The translations under genes and the position numbers were made by a program. A stretch of 16,012 nucleotides of DNA from Methanomassiliicoccaceae archaeon UBA113 (GTDB lineage: Archaea; Thermoplasmatota; Thermoplasmata; Methanomassiliicoccales; Methanomethylophilaceae): contig DAXB01000061.1 in assembly GCA_002506175.1 (NCBI GenBank), positions 1 to 16,012 of the forward strand. The letters are read 5' to 3'. The notes under the pieces are model-generated. The model was not told where the DNA came from. It was given only the letters and a program-made list of their open reading frames with translations, and made no database searches. This document shows positions 7,251-13,145 of this stretch, in pieces; positions within the stretch are counted from its first letter, which is position 1, and each line of letters starts with the position of its first letter.

Positions 7251-8477
7251 TCAATTCATGCAGAGCTTATACAGTAGCGTAGCGAACACTTTCGTATCCG
7301 CCATCAGATTCTCTATCTCTACATACTCGTTCGGAGCATGAAGTGTTCCGCTTCCGCATTGCCACGCATACGCATCCAAACCCTTCAATCTGAAGAAATT
7401 GGCACATGTTCCGCCCGCGATTCCCGAGGGAGTCGGTGCCTTTCCTAGGACTGACTCCACTGATTCCAGAAATGCCTTGAACCCCTCAGAATCCGTTGAT
7501 GATGGCTTTCCGGCTTTCTCACACTGAAGTTTCTCCACCGTTATCCTAGCACCTGTGCTCTTCGAATACACTTCAGCGATCTCTTCGGCCATCCTAACCA
7601 AAAGGTCGGGATCATAGCAGGGGTTCAGACGGATATCCATGCAGAACTCGTCGTATCCAGGGATTGTATTGACATTCTCCACCGTAGCTGATCTCTTGGT
7701 GGGCTCGAATGTAGAGACCTTTGGAATGAACAGGGGGTCGGATTTTCCGAACCTGTCCTCGAACGATTCCATCAGATCCATCAGCATGATCGTGGATACC
7801 TTGTATGCATTGATCCCATTGGCAGGTTCGGATGCATGGGCTGTTTTACCCTCTATTGAGAACTTGAGCCAAACGATGTTCTTCTCGGCCACATCTACCA
7901 TACACCCCTTCTCTGTACACCAATCAGGGACCAGGATCACATCATCTTCACCGAAATAGCCCTTATCCAGAAGATGCTTGATGCCGTATTCGCTTCCCGT
8001 CTCCTCATCCGCGACCCAAGCTATCCCTATGGACATTCCCGGCAATTCCTCGGAGAGGAACGGCTTCGATGCGAAAAAAGACGATACGACCGACTGCCCA
8101 TCGTCCTCGGTACCTCTGCCATAGATCCTGTCTCCTTTCAGAGTCGGTTCGAACGGAGGCGTATCCCAAAGCGCCGGATCCCCTGTAGGAACCACATCGA
8201 CATGGGAAACGAACCATACGGTCCCTTTCCTCTTACCATTCTTCTTGACCAGAAGGTTGGATCTCATGACGGACGGATCGTGTCCGTCAGGAACGTCAAC
8301 CCTTGTAACGCTATCGAATCCTGAAGCCCTGGATGCAAGGTAATCAATCTTTTTGCTCTCCCCGTTTCCTCCGTTTATGGGGGCTAACGCGGGAATGCTG
8401 TTGACTTCGATTACGGTTCTGATGATGTCGTCCTTCGAAGCTTCTACCTCTGCCATGACGGCTTCCAGGCTCTTCAT
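7251..8477 (-). CDS. M20 family metallopeptidase (ArgE/DapE/CPG2-like)
   Basis: The 408-residue protein has the di-zinc signature in full: SHVDVVP (His92, Asp94), GRGTEDDG with bridging Asp125, catalytic and metal Glu158-Glu159 in DEETGSE, Asp185 in VPDW, and a late His in GTLHAPNEY. The lid/dimerisation insert begins near KTAHASEP (211-218). M20 enzymes cleave peptides or deacylate amino acids; the archaeal branch with this domain layout is annotated variously as succinyl-diaminopimelate desuccinylase or dipeptidase, and the substrate cannot be told from sequence. The start is placed at ATG 8477 because a TATA-like GTTTTTAT is centred about 27 bp upstream; a TTG 33 bp further upstream overlaps that box. 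The gene converges on ftsY with 4 bp between stops. Confidence 0.88.
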   Translation of the reverse strand: MKSLEAVMAEVEASKDDIIRTVIEVNSIPALAPINGGNGESKKIDYLASRASGFDSVTRVDVPDGHDPSVMRSNLLVKKNGKRKGTVWFVSHVDVVPTGDPALWDTPPFEPTLKGDRIYGRGTEDDGQSVVSSFFASKPFLSEELPGMSIGIAWVADEETGSEYGIKHLLDKGYFGEDDVILVPDWCTEKGCMVDVAEKNIVWLKFSIEGKTAHASEPANGINAYKVSTIMLMDLMESFEDRFGKSDPLFIPKVSTFEPTKRSATVENVNTIPGYDEFCMDIRLNPCYDPDLLVRMAEEIAEVYSKSTGARITVEKLQCEKAGKPSSTDSEGFKAFLESVESVLGKAPTPSGIAGGTCANFFRLKGLDAYAWQCGSGTLHAPNEYVEIENLMADTKVFATLLYKLCMN

Positions 8478-8500
8478 GATACGTGCAGGGAATTGATTCG

Positions 8501-8508
8501 ATAAAAAC
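8501..8508 (-). promoter_or_regulatory. Candidate TATA box of the M20 peptidase gene
   Basis: On the minus strand this reads GTTTTTAT and its centre is about 27 bp before the ATG at 8477. There is no good ribosome binding site between it and the ATG, so a leaderless transcript is inferred. Confidence 0.5.
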
Positions 8509-8525
8509 AAGATGAAAGGGTTTAA

Positions 8526-8541
8526 CCGGGCATAGGCCCGG
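8526..8541 (-). terminator. Hairpin after the thiolase gene
   Basis: CCGGGC and GCCCGG pair perfectly over 6 bp around a 4-base loop. The hairpin lies 11 bp beyond the thiolase stop (minus strand). The minus strand continues with TTAAACCCTTT and then the T-rich M20 promoter, so there is no clean T-run immediately after the stem. It may help end the thiolase transcript or stabilise its 3' end. Confidence 0.4.
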
Positions 8542-8552
8542 ATTGATAATAT

Positions 8553-9731
8553 TCAGCAACGACGGATGATCATCGAGACCGCATTTCCTCCGCCGAGACA
8601 GAGGGTTCCGAGACCTACATCTTTGTTACGATCCTGCAAAGCATACAGGAGTGTGGTGATGACACGTGCTCCGGAACATCCGATGGGGTGTCCGAGCGCG
8701 ACCGCTCCTCCGTTGACGTTGAAGATCTCATCAGGGACATTGAGTTCCTTCTTGACTGCACAGGAAGCGGATGCAAAAGCCTCGTTGTGCTCGAACAGGT
8801 CGATATCGTCAATTGTCATCCCCGCCTTCTTCAGGACGTGCCTGGTGGTGGGTATGGGGGCCTCCATGATGTACTCCGGCTTCACTCCGCGCTCACCGTA
8901 TGCTTCTATGGTAGCGAGAGGTTTAAGCCCGTGTTCCTCGGCCCATTTACCTGACGCTACGACAAGGGATGCCGCCCCGTCACTCAGCTGCGAGGAGTTC
9001 CCTGCCGTGACTATTCCGTCTTTCTTGAACACAGGCTTGAGCTTTCCGAGGGTTTCCATAGTGGAATCCTCCCTCACTCCCTCGTCTGTGTCGAAGATTA
9101 TGTCCCCCTTCTTGTTGGGTATCGTGATCGGAAGGATCTCTTTCTTGAACTTTCCTGCCTTGATGGCAGCTGCAGCCTTCTGATGCGATTCGACTGAAAG
9201 CTGATCCGCGTCCTCCCTTGATACATTGAACCTCTCTGCGACGATCTCTCCGGTGAATCCCATATGCTGGTTGTTGAAAATATCCCACAAACCGTCGTGA
9301 ACCATTGCATCCACAACAGGCTGGTCGTTCATCTTGTATCCCCACCTTGCCCCGTTCATGATGTACGGTGCATTGGACATACTCTCCATTCCTCCGACTG
9401 CAAGCACATTGTACTCTCCGGCCTTGATCGCATCAGCCGCAAGCATGGCCGCCTTCATTCCGGATCCGCAGACCGCATTGACGGTGAAAGAGCCGATCTC
9501 CACAGGAAGTCCTGCCCCGATAGCGGCCTGCCTTGCAGGATTCTGACCGAGTCCGGCACTGATGACGTTACCCATGATGCACTCCTCAATATCCGTAGGC
9601 TCCAATCCGGCTCTGCTGACGGCTTCCTTTACCACTTTGGCTCCGAGGTCGGTAGCCTTGATACCTGTAAGTGTCTTTCCAAATTTTCCAATGGGTGTTC
9701 TTACTGCACTGAGAATCACTACTTCGTCCAT
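8553..9731 (-). CDS. Acetyl-CoA C-acetyltransferase (thiolase)
   Basis: The 392-residue protein has the standard thiolase landmarks: nucleophile Cys88 in NAVCGSGMKA, NEAFA with Asn316, GHPIGCSGAR with His348, and second catalytic Cys378 in CLGGGNA. It condenses two acetyl-CoA to acetoacetyl-CoA (or the reverse), the entry to the mevalonate pathway for archaeal lipids. Length and motifs are those of the bacterial-like biosynthetic type (AtoB/PhaA). Many archaea instead have a shorter SCP2-type thiolase next to HMG-CoA synthase and a DUF35 protein; neither is adjacent here. ATG 9731 starts the canonical MDEVVILSAVRTPIG; a TATA-like CATATAAG lies about 26 bp upstream. The longer 27-residue extension has no thiolase similarity. 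Confidence 0.92.
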   Translation of the reverse strand: MDEVVILSAVRTPIGKFGKTLTGIKATDLGAKVVKEAVSRAGLEPTDIEECIMGNVISAGLGQNPARQAAIGAGLPVEIGSFTVNAVCGSGMKAAMLAADAIKAGEYNVLAVGGMESMSNAPYIMNGARWGYKMNDQPVVDAMVHDGLWDIFNNQHMGFTGEIVAERFNVSREDADQLSVESHQKAAAAIKAGKFKKEILPITIPNKKGDIIFDTDEGVREDSTMETLGKLKPVFKKDGIVTAGNSSQLSDGAASLVVASGKWAEEHGLKPLATIEAYGERGVKPEYIMEAPIPTTRHVLKKAGMTIDDIDLFEHNEAFASASCAVKKELNVPDEIFNVNGGAVALGHPIGCSGARVITTLLYALQDRNKDVGLGTLCLGGGNAVSMIIRRC

Positions 9732-9752
9732 GGATGTCCCTTCTGGAGCGAA

Positions 9753-9762
9753 CTTATATGAG
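9753..9762 (-). promoter_or_regulatory. Candidate TATA box of the thiolase gene
   Basis: Minus strand CTCATATAAG is centred about 26 bp before the thiolase ATG. A second AT-rich stretch (TTTTATAC, about 9767-9774) lies just upstream and may be an alternative box. Both lie in the 52-bp gap after TiaS, so the thiolase appears independently transcribed. Confidence 0.5.
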
Positions 9763-9783
9763 TACTGTATAAAAGAATGACGT

Positions 9784-11109
9784 TCACAGCATACGACCAT
9801 TGACGAATTCAACGGGTTGTTCCAAACCCATCCTCTTCAAAGGCTTTGAAAGATGCCTTCTGGCAGCAGTAGGCGGTTGATACCACCCAGGCACTATCTG
9901 ACGCACCACCGGTTCCATCACGGGCCTCATAGATGACGTGTGGCACGCCTTGCATTTGTATGGTTGATTGCTGCCTGTGGACTTCATGGTCCTGCCGCAT
10001 TCGGGACAGACGGGATTCGACACCTTACGGTATTCGTCTGCTGTATCGATAACATGGATCTTCTCGATATTGAGAGTACGGGGATCATCCCTCAACTCTC
10101 CCATAACCTCGATGACGTCGCCGGGAACCAACCAATCTACAGTATAACGGAATTCCTTAGAGGGTTCGTATGCACCGCATGTAACTGTCCCGAATCTTGT
10201 CTCAATATCGATGAAAACATGACTTCCGGATATATGTCTCGGCTGTGAAACTACGATTCCTTTCAGACAATACGATTGATTTGGAATCAATTCCTTCGGA
10301 TTAACAATAAGGTGGTCATCGGTTCCCTGATTCGTCAGGAAGATCATCCATCTCTCGATAGGTTCAGTCTTTATCATTTTGGAAGCTTCGATAAGATCTT
10401 CTTCCACATCCCCTCTGAGACCATACATGACTGGACACGGGGTGGAAGGAACCATCGCAACCTTCTGCATTCTATCCTCCCAACTGTTAAATGTAGTCGG
10501 AAAACTGTGCTCCATATCTCTGATAGTGAGCGGTTCGAAGATACGTTCAGTTCCCCATCTTGTTTCAGGTCTATAGGAGAGTAGCTCGAAAGTTGTATCC
10601 CTCGGCCGCCATGCCATTCCGCAAGTGCAGCCGATAAGCCCCCTTCCACACCCTATCTCAAATGTCGTTCCTCCGATCCTCATTATCTCGCGATCGATGA
10701 CATTCCGATTCATGATGGTTCTCACACCGTTCCAATAGAACTTCTGTGAAGGCTTGATCCTCGATATCAACAACCCAGGATCCGAATCATCCTCATGATG
10801 TTCTTCGATATGGGGGATGATCCTTTCTTTCATCATTTTTGGATCGGGCTCGAAAGATGAGCATTTGTCATAACAATAGATTTTCCTATTCCCGATCATT
10901 CCGATGAAACGTTTCTTTCCGATACCTTTTCCAAATCTCATTACAAGGGAACCGTTTCCTCTCGTCTTCCAAGGAGTGGCAGGATTAAGGCGGACCAAAC
11001 GAGGATTCCCAATAAGATCCAAATCCGAGAATTCTTTGATTATTTCAGTAGCAAGGAAGGTTGTGCAATTCCCTTTCATGGAATCAGTATCATCCACTGC
11101 TACGAACAT
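9784..11109 (-). CDS. tiaS: tRNA(Ile2) 2-agmatinylcytidine synthetase TiaS
   Basis: The 441-residue protein starts MFVAVDDTDSMKGNCTTFL, the hallmark N-terminus of TiaS with the DDTD motif. TiaS uses ATP and agmatine to change C34 of tRNA-Ile(CAU) to agmatidine so that it reads AUA and not AUG. The catalytic region covers about 1-230. An OB-fold region follows (about 282-355: GIVVSQPRHISGSHVFIDIE and strands to GDVIEVMGEL), then a zinc ribbon with Cys368, Cys371, Cys386 and Cys389. Length fits archaeal TiaS. The listed start at ATG 11109 is the family start; a TTG eight codons upstream is rejected. The OB-fold-like gene ends 50 bp upstream, so co-transcription is possible, though GATAGATATT about 27 bp before the ATG could be its own TATA box. 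Confidence 0.95.
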   Translation of the reverse strand: MFVAVDDTDSMKGNCTTFLATEIIKEFSDLDLIGNPRLVRLNPATPWKTRGNGSLVMRFGKGIGKKRFIGMIGNRKIYCYDKCSSFEPDPKMMKERIIPHIEEHHEDDSDPGLLISRIKPSQKFYWNGVRTIMNRNVIDREIMRIGGTTFEIGCGRGLIGCTCGMAWRPRDTTFELLSYRPETRWGTERIFEPLTIRDMEHSFPTTFNSWEDRMQKVAMVPSTPCPVMYGLRGDVEEDLIEASKMIKTEPIERWMIFLTNQGTDDHLIVNPKELIPNQSYCLKGIVVSQPRHISGSHVFIDIETRFGTVTCGAYEPSKEFRYTVDWLVPGDVIEVMGELRDDPRTLNIEKIHVIDTADEYRKVSNPVCPECGRTMKSTGSNQPYKCKACHTSSMRPVMEPVVRQIVPGWYQPPTAARRHLSKPLKRMGLEQPVEFVNGRML

Positions 11110-11159
11110 GAATATTCCGATATTATCCTTCAATATCTATCTATCGTCATTTACAAATC

Positions 11160-11447
11160 TTATTCTTTGAAAAACATCCTTTCAACAAAAAAAATAGTAT
11201 TGTTTTCCGAATAATTCCCAATAATTGCATAATAACCGAATTCGATTGGTATCTCCGAATAATAACAACGAATACACTGATCATCGGATTCAATATTGAA
11301 AATACATCCATTCTCTGTTATTCTGATATCATAGATGAATCCTTCAAGATCATATTCGATATTAGATCCATCAGAAAAAAATGCAAATGACCCTATTATG
11401 AATATTACAGATAATCCAATGTAAACATATTTGTCATTATGAAACAT
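11160..11447 (-). CDS. Small membrane-anchored protein with an OB-fold-like domain
   Basis: I do not recognise a named family. The 95-residue product has a basic/polar start, one hydrophobic segment (about 8-24: YIGLSVIFIIGSFAFF) and then a strand-rich domain of about 65 residues. The pattern G-x-I-x-DIRITENGCIF-x-IESDD...CYYSE-IP-x-EFGYYAIIGNYSENN-TIFFVE resembles the five-strand OB-fold of the tRNA_anti/nucleic-acid-binding type, including a small-residue turn before the fourth strand. The single segment could be a signal peptide or, with no clear cleavage site, an anchor. The two Cys (about 57 and 60) form a CxxC. The gene is strongly AT-rich and lies between tiaS and the origin-like region. 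The ATG is about 23 bp from an AT-rich palindrome that can contain its TATA box. OB-fold assignment is inference from pattern only. Confidence 0.6.
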   Translation of the reverse strand: MFHNDKYVYIGLSVIFIIGSFAFFSDGSNIEYDLEGFIYDIRITENGCIFNIESDDQCIRCYYSEIPIEFGYYAIIGNYSENNTIFFVERMFFKE

Positions 11448-11460
11448 CAGATCGAATTAC

Positions 11461-11475
11461 AATGATATTATCATT
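11461..11475. repeat. 15-bp AT-rich palindrome
   Basis: AATGATA-T-TATCATT is a perfect inverted repeat with one central base. It is placed 14-28 bp before the ATG of the small OB-fold-like gene, where its TATA box is expected, and 28 bp from the start of the left origin box. It could be an operator, a TATA element or part of the origin unwinding region. Confidence 0.45.
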
Positions 11476-11502
11476 AAAATAGAGATTATTACAAGTAGTA
11501 AA

Positions 11503-11554
11503 AAAAAGCCCCCCACCCCTCTGTTTCCACTGGAAAGGAAGAAGTGGGTGTTTT
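11503..11554. repeat. Left origin recognition box pair (inverted 26-bp repeat copy 1)
   Basis: The 26 bp at 11510-11535 are identical to the reverse complement of 13109-13134. Read on the minus strand they are the dyad TTCCAGTGGAA, then ACAGAGGGGTGGGGG and a T-run: the layout of archaeal ORB elements (short dyad plus G-string). Reading the plus strand from the same dyad gives TTCCACTGGAAAGG, then GAAGTGGGTGTTTT, a weaker box facing the other way. The two share one dyad. The G-string of the strong box points away from orc1. Confidence 0.7.
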
Positions 11555-11560
11555 GATCGT

Positions 11561-11650
11561 TCAAGCACACAGTGCATTAACGAGAATGAGGAATCCAACA
11601 AATGCTGCGATTCCAAGAATACATGCTCCGATAACTAACCAACCTTTCAT
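11561..11650 (-). CDS. 29-residue predicted membrane peptide
   Basis: An ATG at 11650 opens a 29-codon frame: MKGWLVIGACILGIAAFVG, then FLILVNALCA, ending in TGA. The whole length after a short MKGW head is hydrophobic, enough for one membrane helix, with a small-residue pattern (G, A) that suits helix packing and two Cys. Expression signals support a real gene: AGAGGG stands 6 nt before the ATG and a TATA-like TTTATAGG about 38 bp upstream on the minus strand, giving a leader of about 12 nt. It lies between the left origin box and the AT-rich stretch, divergent from orc1. No known family is recognised; it could be a toxin-like or regulatory microprotein, or a chance frame. Confidence 0.55.
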   Translation of the reverse strand: MKGWLVIGACILGIAAFVGFLILVNALCA

Positions 11651-11682
11651 AGGTTTCCCTCTGAATCTGTTATAGAAGCAGT

Positions 11683-11694
11683 CCTATAAAAAAC
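11683..11694 (-). promoter_or_regulatory. Candidate TATA box of the 29-residue peptide gene
   Basis: Minus strand GTTTTTTATAGG is centred about 38 bp before the ATG at 11650. This would place the transcript start near 11662, directly at the AGAGGG ribosome binding site, so the leader would be very short. Confidence 0.4.
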
Positions 11695-11771
11695 AGAATA
11701 ATCAGCAAAAGAAAAAGGCATGAAACTTTTTTGAAGAAGAAGCTTATTTGCAATTCCTTTGTTTTGATAAG

Positions 11772-11781
11772 ACTTATATTC
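11772..11781 (+). promoter_or_regulatory. Candidate TATA box of orc1/cdc6
   Basis: ACTTATATTC is centred about 67 bp before the orc1 ATG. A transcript would begin near 11803 and have a leader of about 40 nt with the ribosome binding site GGAGA at 11830-11834, 9 nt from the ATG. The ATG at 11820 is in frame but closed by TGA after five codons, so a tiny upstream frame precedes orc1. Confidence 0.45.
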
Positions 11782-11843
11782 TAATTGATATTACAGAGGA
11801 AAGAAAATAAGAAACCGGTATGGGCGACTGGAGATGAAAAAGA

Positions 11844-13079
11844 ATGTCTGAATCTAATATCTTCACACAATATATGGAAAAGAGAAATGTATTAGTGAAG
11901 AATAAGAAAATTCTCCAATCATCATATATTCCTGAGAAATTACCTCACAGAAATGATAAAATCAATGAAATTGTAGAAATCATTGCTCCATCTCTGAATA
12001 AGGATAAACCTTCCAATATCTTAATTATCGGAAAAACAGGAACCGGAAAAACAGCTGTGATGAATTATATCGGAAAGGAATTGAAAAAAGCAGATCCTGA
12101 AGAAAAAAATTGCAGTTTTATCTACATTAATTGTGAAATTGTAGACACACCTTATGGAATTCTTTATAATATTGCGAATCAGATAATATCCGATCCTTCG
12201 AGAAGAATACCTTTTACAGGATGGAGTCTTGAAAAAATATTATCAGAATTAACAGCATATATCGAAGAAGCTGACAAAATCTTCATTGTCGTACTTGATG
12301 AAATAGATAGATCATTTCAAAAAAACGGAGACGATATCTTCTATTATCTTACATCTATCAATGATCAATTGAAAAGTTCAAGAGTATCTATCATCGGTAT
12401 CACCAATAACACAAAATTCACAGAACTTCTCAGTACAAGAATTAAAAGCAGATTGGGAGAAGAAAAGATTATTTTCCCTCCGTATAATGTGAATCAACTT
12501 CAAGATATCCTATATGATAGGGCGAAGGAAGCTTTTGATGATGGAATTCTTGCAGAAGGAGTAATCCCATATTGTGCTGCATTGTCAGCTCAAGAAATGG
12601 GTGATGCAAGAAGAGCTTTGGATCTTCTCAGGATGTCTGCGGATATAGCAGAAAGAAACGGAGATACTTCAATAACAGAGGCTCATGTGAAATCTGCAAA
12701 GAGCAAAATCGAATTGGATGCTGTTTCTGAAGTTATCAAAACATTGACTGTTCAATCAAAACTTGTTCTTATGAGTGTCATTAAAAATACAGAACAGGGA
12801 ATGAACACGATGATTACAGGAGATGTATATTCGACATACAAATTCCTCTGTGAAATCACCGGTCAATCTGTTATTACTCAGAGAAGGGTCGCGGATCTCA
12901 TCTCTGAATTGGATATGTTGGGAATAGTACATGCTAGGGTCAAATCATTCGGAAGAGCCGGACGTACTAAGGAAATTGAACTCAGTACACCTAAAGAGCT
13001 CATAAGTTTGGTAAAATCTGATGAATTGTTCAAAGATATCGATAATTACAAACCTCCTAAACAGACCACTTTGATCTGA
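11844..13079 (+). CDS. orc1: Orc1/Cdc6 replication initiator
   Basis: The 411-residue protein is an AAA+ ATPase of the archaeal Orc1/Cdc6 family, which binds origin boxes and recruits the MCM helicase. Visible motifs: N-terminal basic/hydrophobic segment with LPHRNDKI (about 33-40, the typical P-x-R entry), Walker A GKTGTGKT (63-70), Walker B VVLDEID (149-155), sensor 1 GITNNTKF (185-192), arginine-finger region STRIKSRLGEE (about 197-207) and sensor 2 GDARRALDLL (253-262). A winged-helix DNA-binding domain fills about 300-390. All catalytic residues are kept. Start chosen by GGAGA 9 nt upstream. The gene is much more AT-rich (22 of 60 G or C in 12001-12060) than genes such as HPS (35 of 60 in 1261-1320). 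It is bracketed by inverted origin boxes. Confidence 0.95.
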   Translation: MSESNIFTQYMEKRNVLVKNKKILQSSYIPEKLPHRNDKINEIVEIIAPSLNKDKPSNILIIGKTGTGKTAVMNYIGKELKKADPEEKNCSFIYINCEIVDTPYGILYNIANQIISDPSRRIPFTGWSLEKILSELTAYIEEADKIFIVVLDEIDRSFQKNGDDIFYYLTSINDQLKSSRVSIIGITNNTKFTELLSTRIKSRLGEEKIIFPPYNVNQLQDILYDRAKEAFDDGILAEGVIPYCAALSAQEMGDARRALDLLRMSADIAERNGDTSITEAHVKSAKSKIELDAVSEVIKTLTVQSKLVLMSVIKNTEQGMNTMITGDVYSTYKFLCEITGQSVITQRRVADLISELDMLGIVHARVKSFGRAGRTKEIELSTPKELISLVKSDELFKDIDNYKPPKQTTLI

Positions 13080-13084
13080 TTTTT

Positions 13085-13142
13085 CAGACACCCGCCCCTC
13101 CGGAAACATTCCAGTGGAAACAGAGGGGTGGGGGTGTTTTTT
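13085..13142. repeat. Right origin recognition box pair (inverted 26-bp repeat copy 2)
   Basis: Positions 13109-13134 are the exact inverted copy of the left box. On the plus strand the dyad TTCCAGTGGAA is followed by ACAGAGGGGTGGGGG and TGTTTTTT. From the same dyad the minus strand gives GGAATGTTTCCGGAGGGG and CGGGTGTC, a weaker box with a few extra bases. G-strings point away from each other, and the strong one away from orc1. The place between the orc1 stop and the converging signal peptidase stop also suits a terminator. Confidence 0.65.
13088..13142 (+). terminator. Hairpin and T-run at the end of orc1
   Basis: ACACCCGCCCCTC (13088-13100) can pair with GAGGGGTGGGGGTGT (13123-13137) with one small mismatch and bulge. 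The loop contains the dyad TTCCAGTGGAA. Six T follow at 13137-13142. This would serve as an intrinsic terminator for orc1, 8 bp after its stop. The same bases form the right origin box, so either or both roles are possible. Confidence 0.45.
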
Positions 13143-13145
13143 GTT

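Larger units (their letters stand above)
11448..11843. other. Candidate replication origin region (oriC)
   Basis: This 396-bp gap directly precedes orc1/cdc6, the usual place of archaeal origins. It holds, in order, a 15-bp AT palindrome (11461-11475), a strong plus a weak origin recognition box back to back (11503-11554), a 29-codon membrane peptide gene on the minus strand, and an AT-rich stretch (about 11683-11820) suitable for duplex opening that also carries the orc1 promoter. A second inverted copy of the box lies beyond orc1. Location plus motif are the evidence; no replication data are available. Confidence 0.65.

Noticed and set aside
8478..8510. Eleven-residue N-terminal extension of the M20 peptidase from a TTG.
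   Set aside because: The extension overlaps the TATA-like box and has no ribosome binding site; the ATG at 8477 fits a leaderless start.
9732..9812. Twenty-seven-residue N-terminal extension of the thiolase.
   Set aside because: It overlaps the end of tiaS and the thiolase TATA box and precedes the canonical thiolase N-terminus.
11820..11837. Alternative in-frame ATG for orc1 at 11820.
   Set aside because: The frame is closed by TGA after five codons; the ATG at 11844 with GGAGA upstream is the start.
11503..13142. Inverted 26-bp repeats bracketing a single gene look like an insertion sequence with terminal repeats.
   Set aside because: The enclosed protein is a full Orc1/Cdc6 AAA+ initiator, not a transposase; the repeats match the origin-box layout and no flanking target duplication is seen.
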